Below, in pieces: positions 10,501-17,098 of a stretch of DNA of 60,299 nucleotides. Source of the DNA: Treponema sp. (GTDB taxonomy: Bacteria > Spirochaetota > Spirochaetia > Treponematales > Treponemataceae); contig JAIKYZ010000110.1 in assembly GCA_024682655.1 (NCBI GenBank), positions 1-60,299 of the forward strand, in the 5' to 3' direction. The notes under the pieces were generated by a model that ran no database searches, was not told the DNA's origin, and saw nothing but the letters and a program-made list of their open reading frames with translations. Every line of letters begins with the position of its first letter. Positions within the stretch are counted from its first letter, which is position 1. Position numbers and translations under genes: made by a program.

Positions 10501-12813
10501 GGTAAAACTGTAGGAACAAATAGTAATAAAGCAAGCATAATTTTACCGGTAAATATTGCAATAATTGATGGCGTAGCTCCAAGTGTAGAATTAGACGAAT
10601 TCTACTGGAAGTCTGCAAGCGACAACAGTTTGTACAATAACAGTACTTCAAATGGACATATTGAATTGTCAGCAGATTTACCAACAGCTACATTTACGGC
10701 TACTTCTGGCCTTTATGATAGCGACCCTAAAACTTCTGGTATTATTAAAGTTCATGGAGTTGCAAAAGATAACGTAATTGTGCAGGAAATTATAGCAACA
10801 ATTACTGATTATAATTCAGAAACTTCATTTACAATTGCAACACGAGGCGATGACGGAACCTGGTCTTCTACTAAGGAAGTAACAGATACAAGTTCTACTC
10901 TAAGTGGATGGGGTATAACCTTTGGAACAGAAACAACAGATTCAAATGATTACGATTTAGTACCATTTGATTTCTACTTTGACACCTCAAAAATCTCAAG
11001 CGTAGCCAAAACCGATGTTCAAATCCAAATTACCGCAAAAGATAAAGGTTCTGGAAGCAATCAGAAGACTTCGGCTACAAGTGAAACTTCAACTAAAGAT
11101 AGTTCAAAAACTTCTATGTATCAGATTGATGTTGTGCCTTATATTACAAAGATAGGCACCCGTCTTGATGATGCTTACTCTGCAAATACTTCGGTATTCA
11201 ACCGTTCTGCAAATGGCTCTTACCCGGTAATTCGTGGTGAAGAAGGATTTAAGCTTTACGGCTTCAATTTGAATGGAGCAAGTACAAGTGTTAATTTCAA
11301 CGGAACAAGCGTAGGAACAGTAACTGCCGGTTCTACTTCCGATTATGTAACATTTGATGTTCCAACAACAGCAACTTCTGGTGCTATCGATATTACAGTT
11401 AGTACAATTGCCTCTTTGAACAATGTAAACAGCACAAGTGCAGAGTACAACCTTGAACCAAACGGAATAAACAACAACACTCTTACTGATGACAGAAGCG
11501 TTTATGTTTGGGGGATGAAAGATGTTGTATCAGATGTTTCTACAATCCGCTATCCATCATTTAGAATTGGAAAAGATACTAATCAAACTGTTGGATTTGT
11601 TTATGACAATGATGGACAAACTGTACGCTATAATCTGGGTGGTAGTGACGAGTTGCTAGATACTTCTTGGTCTCAATGGTATGGAACAGCCTGCGCTGTA
11701 GATTCTTCTGGCCATATTTATGCAAGTGCTCAAAATGGTGATAGTGGAGGTGCAGGTAACGGAAATATTAGAGATAATAATTATGCAAATTATAAGTTTT
11801 ATGCATTGGCTGATAGAACTACTGGTACTAATTATGGCGGTGTAGGAGGAGCTTATTCTCAGGGAGGTAATAATGTAGCCCTTGAAAGTTGTCAGGATAA
11901 TAGTGGTACATTCTATGCTGAGCGTGTTAAAAATCCTAAGATTGCAACTTCTGGAAGTAGTACAACTAAAATGTATACAGTTTACTATGATTCAAGTGTA
12001 CCTCAGATAGTATTTAGATATGGAGAAGCTACATATAGTAATTGGAATCGGACTGTTAATTTTGATAGTGATTATGGTATTTACGCGAGAAGTAATCTTT
12101 CTGCCGCAAACGCCCAGATAATCGACAATTCTTCAGATGTTGGTGAATACGCCGCAGTCGGAGTAATCCCAACTGGAGTTACAGGAGCCGGCACTGCCGT
12201 TGTTTGCTGGAACAGTGGAAATGCCCTCAAATACAAATACAACACAGATCCAACTGGAACAACCTGGTCAGATACAATCATAATCGACTCTGACTACGCC
12301 GGAGAATACTGTGACCTTGCCGTAGATGCTGCTGGTGGAATCCATATTGCTTACTACCGTGCCGGTAACAAGCTCAAGTATGCTTACCTTGAAACATACT
12401 TAGATACAAATCCTATTGTATGTATGGTAGACTCTTACCTTTCTGTAGGAGAAAACATCAGTATCGAAACAAGTTCTAAGCCTATTACATCTGGTGGAGA
12501 AACTCGCTATGTTCCATACATTTCTTACTACTCAAGCGCAATTGGTCTTGCAAAGGTTGCATGGCCTGTAGCCCTCGGAACAAATGATATGGGAACAGAA
12601 GATGATACAGATGATATTGAAAATACATTCGTAAATGGTGTAAGTTCAGATATGTTTACTGGATATTGGGAAGTTCAGGCTCTTCCAACAGCCCTTTCTA
12701 CAAAACTTTTGAATTACACTATCGGTGTAGGAGAAAAGTCTAATGGAACAGCAAACTCTGTAATGCTTGGTTATGGAACAAAAACTGGTTTACAGACTGC
12801 TTTGTTGTACTAA
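1543..12813 (+). CDS. Giant multi-domain Ig-like repeat lipoprotein (3756 aa)
   Basis: The N-terminus is a lipoprotein signal peptide with a spirochaete-type lipobox (LNMAC, Cys20), so the protein should be lipid-anchored and exported. The body is a chain of bacterial Ig-like modules. The recurring strand 'x-(I/V)D-x-(T/Q)-A-P' marks domain boundaries at least fifteen times, for example IDNTAPVI, VDNTAPEI, VDKTAPSA, IDTQAPDT and IDNAGPVI. An IPT/TIG-like domain lies at about residues 3200-3305 ('GFKLYGFNLNGAS'). The last ~430 residues resemble the C-terminus of the upstream partial gene. Composition is Ser/Thr/Asp-rich with few Cys. Such proteins are typically adhesins or carbohydrate-binding surface proteins; the ligand is unknown. 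The start is supported by GAGGTGA 5 nt upstream of ATG. Codon use changes abruptly near 12085. Confidence 0.9.
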   Translation: MKVKNLRLICLGFLFLNMACTIGLGEAVDTETPVVTINSPSAGAIIRGDFAIGGSWSDDGLIDRIDITLEPVVTDSSLLTSATATYSADFESKSGSTNTSWSKKFSPSSLGILDGTYLATVEIEDKYGHTSTSSRQFTIDNTAPVIILQRPSTPGSITSGNPDAYGQVLTLEGQAADDNNIHHITIDFYSSFENDTLTNKTGSVTISNVPLSISLDVAKWKTQAYYDIYGSTENVGAKTLYCAINAYDSSQYYPSDGSKQSTEDTVGNCTTFYYLYDDIYSDVLSSYKVTDLYHIKSGTYNSSNRSADSPTIDSVNQSLKDSVVNVGSFVLDPTNNPTFTVTGKNKLGTNKLSDEDYSITNGNDVTIEISPGLDNYPIVYEDADDLKIYALEADEDGNAIDESQKIYLSNLLDSYTPTKAGSNYKYTVNLNIDSGLTIGKYYIFGVEGQDQSGNSIMPEDGEIFGFCLAASGNAPEIKVDQSPTIYVGKGGDLTISGYTKIEVGEPKLIISDSDENIWLEYQFTQADLRDGTTTVYDFSKTISYSEILAKANNSSATFSLTITSNLDGNEGSVYRNVMFDIEAPAVQINSVSPVIKSYTGACGADDSSGSRSDGIYYTNGVVEVSGILSDDDTTVTHYTWQILQGDSIDSLTNVTKAAFVQYDDRSTSDEYLVEDSDNSENNYIYEKSSVNAKFKFDTSKIDDKKITAIKITAYDMANNASSSLSYSNSTKVKDNLIYLFVDQTTDKPTFQAQDGKSWQSGILNPNYINQYLGLDNEVNVVPQEGNLYIKLTDDDGLKKVYTKIELVDSYDKSLDSDSSTDNYTLSTTTSAVDSESSVSGVENSLSLSMPNDPGFYLVTLRVEDSEFSSESLTPSHYREESFLIRVKGNGATITLTRDPNSAYIRTATESGKTYLTIKVNIDGEKPYKITRSVYMKNVSGEYVATSEDSKENYQDDVLIDTFDINNIGFGDDDREIKYTVVDLSGSSASRSLTLTVDNTAPEITITLPEANTNFGEKAFSGSTATFRANAEESVAGSGVNTLYYAFTGIDVTSEPSPFKQAASDGTQNIVMTLESGSGTNTKDDTLYEGNYKLWVKTEDNAQNMSDWKTVTFSVDQAAPAIEYKVVKNVLQDSTYSVSEAGSGDSISLTDSSIVGFKLKGSVTDANGIKSFTINENEVTIADDGSWQYPESEDEYITDQGTYSYTIIAEDGSGITYDDNGTSVTIAGKKTSLSKKVLFDTVGPDIKISLTADTDGNYWFIGSGNTYLSGTANDGNGSGLKSLKFKIDDTESDLPVSEEWQTKINLANYTEYTSSGDEHTIKVTATDNAGNESSEEIQIRIDTSEPTIDGFTKDKDYISASSSVTFTGAAFDGLKSAKRALKSAVLSATKKTSSTVDGVTTESWKAVDINADDDTSKTITLSLSSDDSNFGAFSQSVSGANLADGEYRFIVTATDIAGRTSESAYVTVKVDKTAPSADGITITTSNSDASITISQTDYELYNTSSLALKLTNVLDTSSITDGIESGVSSVEISNNASDTNPTWSALTKDGSDYKGTITGLTSQGINTITARITDTAGNTKDITKTVFIDTQAPDTISLVSVQMGTDTAESNITSKLVNDSKDATFVITVKDANSDTENASSGIKSVQLTKIGSTSSPITASLVSGDNYKIIVPAATICDGALTIEVVDNANNSVSKNDLFTFIYDNNPPTITLSAITDADTSTTDKVDVNGTFTVSGTSSDTTASGSGKVTSVKLQWATSSDATEWTNIDSKTSTSGLTSWSFDVDSRTVFVDSDSKPLTDETSIYLKAIATDEIGNTTTSETKEVNLNQDSDRPVITLTNVDLSSTNVYSNYYWHSEDIIYFTISDDDGSITSTSTDGLVQISEDGTNYTPVEYSSVGTYTFTSNGSQTIYFKVTDKGGNTFTSNTASSTYDTFGPKILDKSKENKLGYTSETADDIVYLKVDTQNPIIDDSKVYYQVRSSSATLSTDSYEEETFFNEITKNGWKNIGEIFSDKIGGPDRVLYVMYRAADANGISSSTLKLASTTAEQVFSVEVGNTAYQLTDSSGKSIPTKLYIKKIIINNDSSVMTSGSASLEITAQDNAKREVTKTYQTTIDNAGPVITYTSHSADTAEEVYGSVSVEVRASLTDAQGSAVNQRYFAISLTDSEPSASDFTDITDYVKGASSTCRISFDDKEDENTEDGTGTVYHLGTLNSIMQTKLGISDEEFNNYETETPMYIWLYTSDNLGNISETAKLQLNVIPQGDKPSISIIYPESGQGVGGTIRVTGSTEITTNKVDSVWLMIDPSYDGSTFDDDGWASELQTLISDKGVTAYSISDSSAIPEVLTKMDITKAIKASGSVQSWNLVLNENKEFNEKKDGSNRIIAVKAYAVSSTNKCSEPVISYFTIDPDNPLIGNEQELTLVQYETSSGSGIPCTDGSVSSGTIVASQKYKADMYIKGIWFLTGSITDESGIRKIVYTDSDGNTKTLIDITASTPITSHDYVSKLDETAAWTEDSTSQEYYNYKINIPVGSTTADAFANLTYTIEATEGGKDSTNATTESISINYDNKKPTFDCSTLNANTDNEVAQYKGTYSLEGSIKEPSSGSNSQSGFERLAVFFTRDLTVNGTTTTYLIDPMVDSGDDGTSNRYTAATTASSVTTINSAFTKSEDGLYWRSAEATLANGNELTVTSLPANVRIGGLCKFKNVIYRIEDIVDTTLYLSDNLVADSDDTGTKKYTVYFAFAQIVDNSVGESGTTGLYDSTKASSIAYDDGDQMVEQVKKNGTTYDWNCAIDSSNILDGPITIHFVAFDKSGNYYESSYDGTVKNNPVRLVGLRYGTDKNGNGSVDESEYIDDLSQTYSVLAGLSETNLAAKKVESIEVEDKLTVKGNLIVYPQLVGGNNNLSYTYTYTQTEDSTSTEKTTSPAILKDSSNNDAGHSTDTLGRYDDSKSYNIYPISITSTEFINTLKVVDGEQTLTFTIWDHTEGKTVGTNSNKASIILPVNIAIIDGVAPSVELDEFYWKSASDNSLYNNSTSNGHIELSADLPTATFTATSGLYDSDPKTSGIIKVHGVAKDNVIVQEIIATITDYNSETSFTIATRGDDGTWSSTKEVTDTSSTLSGWGITFGTETTDSNDYDLVPFDFYFDTSKISSVAKTDVQIQITAKDKGSGSNQKTSATSETSTKDSSKTSMYQIDVVPYITKIGTRLDDAYSANTSVFNRSANGSYPVIRGEEGFKLYGFNLNGASTSVNFNGTSVGTVTAGSTSDYVTFDVPTTATSGAIDITVSTIASLNNVNSTSAEYNLEPNGINNNTLTDDRSVYVWGMKDVVSDVSTIRYPSFRIGKDTNQTVGFVYDNDGQTVRYNLGGSDELLDTSWSQWYGTACAVDSSGHIYASAQNGDSGGAGNGNIRDNNYANYKFYALADRTTGTNYGGVGGAYSQGGNNVALESCQDNSGTFYAERVKNPKIATSGSSTTKMYTVYYDSSVPQIVFRYGEATYSNWNRTVNFDSDYGIYARSNLSAANAQIIDNSSDVGEYAAVGVIPTGVTGAGTAVVCWNSGNALKYKYNTDPTGTTWSDTIIIDSDYAGEYCDLAVDAAGGIHIAYYRAGNKLKYAYLETYLDTNPIVCMVDSYLSVGENISIETSSKPITSGGETRYVPYISYYSSAIGLAKVAWPVALGTNDMGTEDDTDDIENTFVNGVSSDMFTGYWEVQALPTALSTKLLNYTIGVGEKSNGTANSVMLGYGTKTGLQTALLY

Positions 12814-12843
12814 AAATTGCTCCATTACCTTCAGGTAAAAGTT

Positions 12844-12888
12844 CAGGCTGCCTAAAAAATCAAAAAAAAATTGGGCAGCCTGATTTTT
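12844..12888 (+). terminator. Intrinsic terminator after the giant lipoprotein gene
   Basis: Perfect 9-bp arms (12844-12852 and 12874-12882, CAGGCTGCC/GGCAGCCTG) surround an A-rich loop and are followed by TTTTT. Confidence 0.9.
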
Positions 12889-12941
12889 ATCTTAAATTCT
12901 TATAAAAATCAGGGTAAAATGTAAAAAAGGAGTTAGTTTTC

Positions 12942-14126
12942 ATGTCTATTTCAAAATTAAAGGCTAAATCATTAAGATTTTTTTCTACATTTATTCTTTT
13001 ATTCTCGATAATTTTAATTTCTTCTTGTTCGGTAGAAAAATCAAAAAGAATTAAAGTGGCTTTTTGTAATTTACCCCAGGAATTAGAAAAATCTTTTACC
13101 AGTGAACTGGATCAAAAATATCCAAACTTAAAACTTGAATATTCTTCCATTCCTCCTGTTACAAAATCCTCTGCTAAATCAACTGCCCGAAAATACGATT
13201 TAGTTTTTACCTGGGACGGTCAATCCTGCCAGCTCTTAAAAAATTACACTCAGCTGGTAGAAAAAGATTTAATTTCCCGCCTGCCAAATTCCAGTGGGGC
13301 TCAGGTAGATAAGGCTCTGCCTCTTTTGTTAGATCATTACGGTCTTGCTTTTTATCTTCCTGTAAAAAATAAATATAATCCCCGTTATCCAAACAATTTT
13401 GCTGAACTTGAACGATATCTTCGCAGAATTAATGGTCATATTGATCATCCTTTTTTTATTGCCGCTGGAGACGATAAAGAATTTATTTCATTTCTTTCTT
13501 GTTTTGTAGAATCTTTTTCGGGTTCTGAAGGTTATTCAACTTTTATCCAGGCCTTAAAAGATTACAAAGATTTTGATACCTTTATCAAAACTCCCCTGGA
13601 TTACGAAATTAGCCTGGGCTCAATATTAGAATTACTCAAAGAATGGTCTTCTAAAGGGTTTTTAAATTCTAACTGGCTTAATCTTAAAAAAGGTGATTTA
13701 CAGCCACTTTTGGAAGATTCCCGTGCAGGTATAATTTTTCTTTCCCTTTCTGATTTTCACAAGATGTCTTACGAAAGTGCTAAACAAATTGCCTGCGACC
13801 GATTCCCTGTGGTAAACCCAAAAATCCCTCACGCCCTTATTGCTCCAAAAATTGTTTGTTTAAATACAAGTAATAAAAGTGTGGTTTTTGAACTTCAGGA
13901 TTTTCTTTTAAATGTTCAAACTCAAAAGCGCTTATCAAAAGCTTCAACTTATGCTCCTGCCGAAAGTTCCTGTATGGCTTATGATAAACAGGCCGATGAT
14001 TTACGTTTTCTTGCCGCCGCTTGTAAGGCTGGCCCTGTAGATTCTGCTGCCACTCTTGTATTCGAAAATGATTCTGAGCAAATGGCAAAAATTTGTCAGG
14101 AAATTAGAAATTATCTTAAAATCTAA
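12942..14126 (+). CDS. Putative solute-binding-protein-like lipoprotein
   Basis: This 394-residue protein starts with a lipoprotein signal peptide ending in LISSC (Cys29). The rest has the general look of a periplasmic extracellular solute-binding protein (family 1 type): an early 'RIKVAFCNLP' strand, 'YDLVFTW', a 'YGLAFYLPV' segment, and late segments like 'FLLNVQTQKRLSKAST' near the C-terminus. No permease or ATPase genes are adjacent, so it may be an orphan binding protein or have another role. A ribosome binding site (AGGAG) sits about 10 nt before the ATG. The fold assignment is by pattern only and is tentative. The next gene follows after 47 bp with its own -10 box. Confidence 0.75.
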   Translation: MSISKLKAKSLRFFSTFILLFSIILISSCSVEKSKRIKVAFCNLPQELEKSFTSELDQKYPNLKLEYSSIPPVTKSSAKSTARKYDLVFTWDGQSCQLLKNYTQLVEKDLISRLPNSSGAQVDKALPLLLDHYGLAFYLPVKNKYNPRYPNNFAELERYLRRINGHIDHPFFIAAGDDKEFISFLSCFVESFSGSEGYSTFIQALKDYKDFDTFIKTPLDYEISLGSILELLKEWSSKGFLNSNWLNLKKGDLQPLLEDSRAGIIFLSLSDFHKMSYESAKQIACDRFPVVNPKIPHALIAPKIVCLNTSNKSVVFELQDFLLNVQTQKRLSKASTYAPAESSCMAYDKQADDLRFLAAACKAGPVDSAATLVFENDSEQMAKICQEIRNYLKI

Positions 14127-14138
14127 TTGCAATTTAAA

Positions 14139-14166
14139 TGAAATAAAAATCTAAAGCCTATATAAT
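14139..14166 (+). promoter_or_regulatory. Promoter of the SGNH esterase gene (leaderless start)
   Basis: TATAAT at 14161-14166 lies 7 nt before the ATG at 14174, with a weak -35-like TGAAAT 16 bp upstream. Transcription would start at about the ATG; there is no Shine-Dalgarno sequence. Confidence 0.6.
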
Positions 14167-14173
14167 AGCTTTT

Positions 14174-15406
14174 ATGAAAAAGACAAAGATTTTATTAACT
14201 ATTTTATTGGCTGGCCTTATTAATTTTGGCCTTTATTCTTGTGCATCTACTTCAGATTCATCTTCAAAAGATTCCATTACTTCTGAAAAAACTCAGACTT
14301 CTTCTGAATCAAGTCCAGAAGTAACGGGTCCTGTAAATACTCAAACTAAAGATTATTTACCAACTTCGGAAAATGTAAAACTTCTTGGTCGTTCTATTGT
14401 CGAAAAAGATCTTTTACTTATGTGCTATTCTTCAACCGGCGCAGAATTTAATGTTTCTGCCAAAAGACTTGATGTAAGTTTTCAGGGTGATTCTAATGCA
14501 AATCCTTCAAATAAAGATAATGCAGCCCGCCTTCTTGTTTTTGTAAATGGTCAGCGAATGTTAGACGAAATGCTCACAAAAAGAGCAGCAACTTATACAA
14601 TTTTTGATGGTAATGACTTAGTTGAAGGTATTGTTCAGGTTCTTAAAGTATCTGAATGTGCTAACTCTATTGCTGCCATTAAATCAATTTCTACTGACCT
14701 TGACGGAAAAATCAGTCCAACTCCTGCAAAAAATCTTAAAATTGAATTTGTTGGAGATTCAATTACTTGTGGTTATGGGGTTGATGATTTAGTAAAAGAA
14801 CATCATTTTAAAACTTCTACAGAAGATAATACTAAGACTTACGCTTATAAAACTGCAAAAGCCTTAGATGCAGATTACAGTATGGTTAGTATAAGTGGCT
14901 GGGGAATTGTTTCTGGTTATTCTGGTGATGGAAATAAAAATTCTTCTTCTGTTCTTCCAAAACAATATTCAAAATTGGGGTATTCCTGGTCTTCTTCTAT
15001 AAATGGAAAATCTCCTCAGAGTCGGGAATGGGATTTTTCTTTATTCCAGCCAGATTTTCTTGTTGTAAATCTTGGTACAAACGATGCTAGTTACACTAAA
15101 GGAAATCAAAAAAAAGTTGATGAATATACTGCTGCCTATGTTGAATTTTTAACAGATTTAAGAGAAAAAAATCCAAAGGCAAAAATTATTTGTTCTTTAG
15201 GAATTATGGGTGGCGATTTATATCCGGCTTTGGAAAAAGCAGTAGAAGAATATAAAAATCAGTCTGGAGATAAGGAAGTTTCTTGTCTTAGATTTGCAAA
15301 TCAAAGTATGGCTGATGGAATTGCTGCAGACTGGCATCCAAGTGAAAAAACTCACGAAAAGGCCGCAGCTCTTCTTACAAGTCATATCAAGGCTTTGATG
15401 GAATAG
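14174..15406 (+). CDS. SGNH-hydrolase lipoprotein, carbohydrate esterase family 2-like
   Basis: The 410-residue protein has a signal peptide with lipobox LYSC followed by a Ser/Thr-rich linker. Residues ~60-165 form a beta-rich domain like the N-terminal jelly roll of CE2 esterases. The catalytic part follows with block I 'FVGDSITCGYG' (Ser nucleophile near residue 198), block III 'NLGTNDAS', and block V 'DWHPS' carrying the Asp and His. CE2 enzymes remove acetyl groups from plant polysaccharides, so a role in xylan or glucomannan deacetylation at the cell surface is likely but inferred. The start is placed at the ATG because TATAAT ends 7 nt before it and no upstream start is available. Confidence 0.88.
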   Translation: MKKTKILLTILLAGLINFGLYSCASTSDSSSKDSITSEKTQTSSESSPEVTGPVNTQTKDYLPTSENVKLLGRSIVEKDLLLMCYSSTGAEFNVSAKRLDVSFQGDSNANPSNKDNAARLLVFVNGQRMLDEMLTKRAATYTIFDGNDLVEGIVQVLKVSECANSIAAIKSISTDLDGKISPTPAKNLKIEFVGDSITCGYGVDDLVKEHHFKTSTEDNTKTYAYKTAKALDADYSMVSISGWGIVSGYSGDGNKNSSSVLPKQYSKLGYSWSSSINGKSPQSREWDFSLFQPDFLVVNLGTNDASYTKGNQKKVDEYTAAYVEFLTDLREKNPKAKIICSLGIMGGDLYPALEKAVEEYKNQSGDKEVSCLRFANQSMADGIAADWHPSEKTHEKAAALLTSHIKALME

Positions 15407-15447
15407 TTTGGGTATTTCTTCTTAATGTAAAAAAAATTGATTGGGAG

Positions 15448-15453
15448 TAAAAT
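15448..15453 (+). promoter_or_regulatory. -10 box of the phosphohexomutase gene (leaderless start)
   Basis: TAAAAT ends 6 nt before the ATG at 15460, which predicts a transcript starting at or next to the start codon. The -35 is weak (TGTAAA about 16 bp upstream). A GGGAG lies inside the spacer, upstream of the predicted transcription start. Confidence 0.5.
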
Positions 15454-15459
15454 ACAAAT

Positions 15460-16962
15460 ATGAGTAATGATATTTTAAAATTACAGAACGGTAGTGATAT
15501 CCGTGGTGTTGCTTTAGAAGGCGTTGAAGGGGAGCATGTTAATCTTACTCCAGAAATTGCAAAGCAAATTGGTTGTGCTTTTGTCAGCTGGCTTCAGAAA
15601 AAAACAGATATTCCTTTAAACGAAATTGTAATTGGTATTGGCCGTGATTCAAGAATTTCCGGTCCAGATATTGCAGACGGTCTTGCTTATGGTATTTTAA
15701 GTGCCGGTGCTAAAGTTGTAGACTGTGGATTGGCTACAACTCCTGCTATGTTTATGTCTTTGGTTTTTGACGAAACTAGTTTTACTGGTTCCGCAATGAT
15801 TACCGCAAGTCATCTTCCATTTAATCGTAATGGTATTAAATTTTTTGATTCTGACGGTGGTCTTGAACACGAAGATATTACAGAAATTCTTTCGCTTGCA
15901 AAATTATTAAATCCAATTTCTGTAAATTATTATGCTCAAAAGTGTGATTTAATCGAAATCTACGCAAATTATCTTAAGAGCAAAATTAAATTTGCCCTGA
16001 ATGATGGTGAACAGCCTCTAAAAGGTCTTCACATTGTAGTTGATAGTGGAAACGGTGCTTCAGGATTTTTTGTAGATAAAATTTTACGGCCTCTTGGTGC
16101 AGATACAAGTGGAAGTCAATTTTTGGAACCAGACGGTCACTTCCCAAATCATATTCCTAACCCTGAAAATAAAGAAGCAATGGCCGCAATTCAATCAGCA
16201 GTTGTAAAAAATCACGCAGATTTAGGTTTGATTTTTGATACCGATGTTGATCGTATGAGTGCTGTTCTTTCTGACGGAAGTGAAGTTAATCGTGATTCTA
16301 TTATTGCTATGATTGCTGCAATTCTTGCTCCTCAGCATAAAGGCGGAACAATTATTACAGATTCTGTAACTTCAGACAGACTTACTTATTTCCTCCAGGA
16401 TGTTTTGGGAATGAAACACCTTTGTTACATGCGCGGTTACAAAAATGTAATCAATAAACAGAAGGAACTTAATGCCAAGGGTATTGATGCTCCTCTGGCA
16501 ATGGAAACAAGTGGTCACGGTGCCTTAAAAGATAACTACTATCTTGATGACGGTGCTTTCCTTGCAGTAAAAATTATTATTGCTCTTGCAAAAGCCGCAA
16601 AAGAAGGTAAAAAATTAGACAGTTTAATCGAAAAACTACCTCCATTAGTTGAAGAAGGCGAATACAGATTTAAGATTAACACAGAAGATTTTAAATCTTA
16701 CGGAAATTCAGTTTTGCAGGAATTCAAAAAACGTGCAGAAGCTGCTTCTTACAATATGCCAGAATCTTATGAAGGTATTCGTCTTACTTTTGATTCAGAA
16801 GAAGTAAAAGGCTGGATTTTACTCCGCATGAGTTTACACGATCCTGTAATGCCAATGAATATCGAAGGTTCAAGAAAAGGTGATTTGGAAAAATTAAAGA
16901 AAATTGCCATTAAGCTTACAGATGGTTTTGATAAATTAGATCGTTCTTCTTTATTAAAGTAG
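15460..16962 (+). CDS. Phosphomannomutase/phosphoglucomutase family protein
   Basis: This 500-residue cytoplasmic enzyme of the alpha-D-phosphohexomutase superfamily interconverts hexose 1- and 6-phosphates. The visible motifs are in family order: 'GIGRDSRISG', the phosphoserine loop 'TASHLPFNRNG' (near residue 108), the metal-binding loop 'DTDVDR' (near residue 262), the sugar-binding loop 'METSGHGALKD', and a C-terminal phosphate-binding domain. The HLPFNRNG variant of the serine loop is typical of a subgroup distinct from classical ManB/GlmM. The substrate (mannose or glucose phosphate) cannot be decided from sequence. Length is normal for the subgroup. It is followed by a terminator and convergent genes. 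Confidence 0.9.
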   Translation: MSNDILKLQNGSDIRGVALEGVEGEHVNLTPEIAKQIGCAFVSWLQKKTDIPLNEIVIGIGRDSRISGPDIADGLAYGILSAGAKVVDCGLATTPAMFMSLVFDETSFTGSAMITASHLPFNRNGIKFFDSDGGLEHEDITEILSLAKLLNPISVNYYAQKCDLIEIYANYLKSKIKFALNDGEQPLKGLHIVVDSGNGASGFFVDKILRPLGADTSGSQFLEPDGHFPNHIPNPENKEAMAAIQSAVVKNHADLGLIFDTDVDRMSAVLSDGSEVNRDSIIAMIAAILAPQHKGGTIITDSVTSDRLTYFLQDVLGMKHLCYMRGYKNVINKQKELNAKGIDAPLAMETSGHGALKDNYYLDDGAFLAVKIIIALAKAAKEGKKLDSLIEKLPPLVEEGEYRFKINTEDFKSYGNSVLQEFKKRAEAASYNMPESYEGIRLTFDSEEVKGWILLRMSLHDPVMPMNIEGSRKGDLEKLKKIAIKLTDGFDKLDRSSLLK

Positions 16963-16990
16963 ATTTATTTGATTTTTTCAAAAGTCACTA

Positions 16991-17028
16991 AAAGCCCTGT
17001 ACGAAGATTTTATTTCTTGCGGGGCTTT
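16991..17028 (+). terminator. Intrinsic terminator after the phosphohexomutase gene
   Basis: A 9-bp stem (16991-16999 with 17020-17028, AAAGCCCTG/CGGGGCTTT) is followed by only a short T-rich tail, so strength is moderate. Confidence 0.7.
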
Positions 17029-17061
17029 TATTGAGGGGGTATTACAAACCCCTCAAAACGG

Positions 17062-17098
17062 CCGAGTCAAGGGCTTGAACGAAGTGTCCCTTGACCGG
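17062..17098. repeat. Inverted repeat covering the 3' end of the MetH-activation-like gene
   Basis: Arms GTCAAGGG (17066-17073) and CCCTTGAC (17088-17095) are perfect, and flanking CCG/CGG extends the stem. The repeat contains the stop codon and last codons of the minus-strand gene. It has no T tract, so it looks like a small palindromic repeat rather than a terminator. Confidence 0.65.

Noticed and set aside
15460..16962. Classical ManB/GlmM assignment
   Set aside because: The serine loop TASHLPFNRNG and length belong to another phosphohexomutase subgroup, so no symbol was given.
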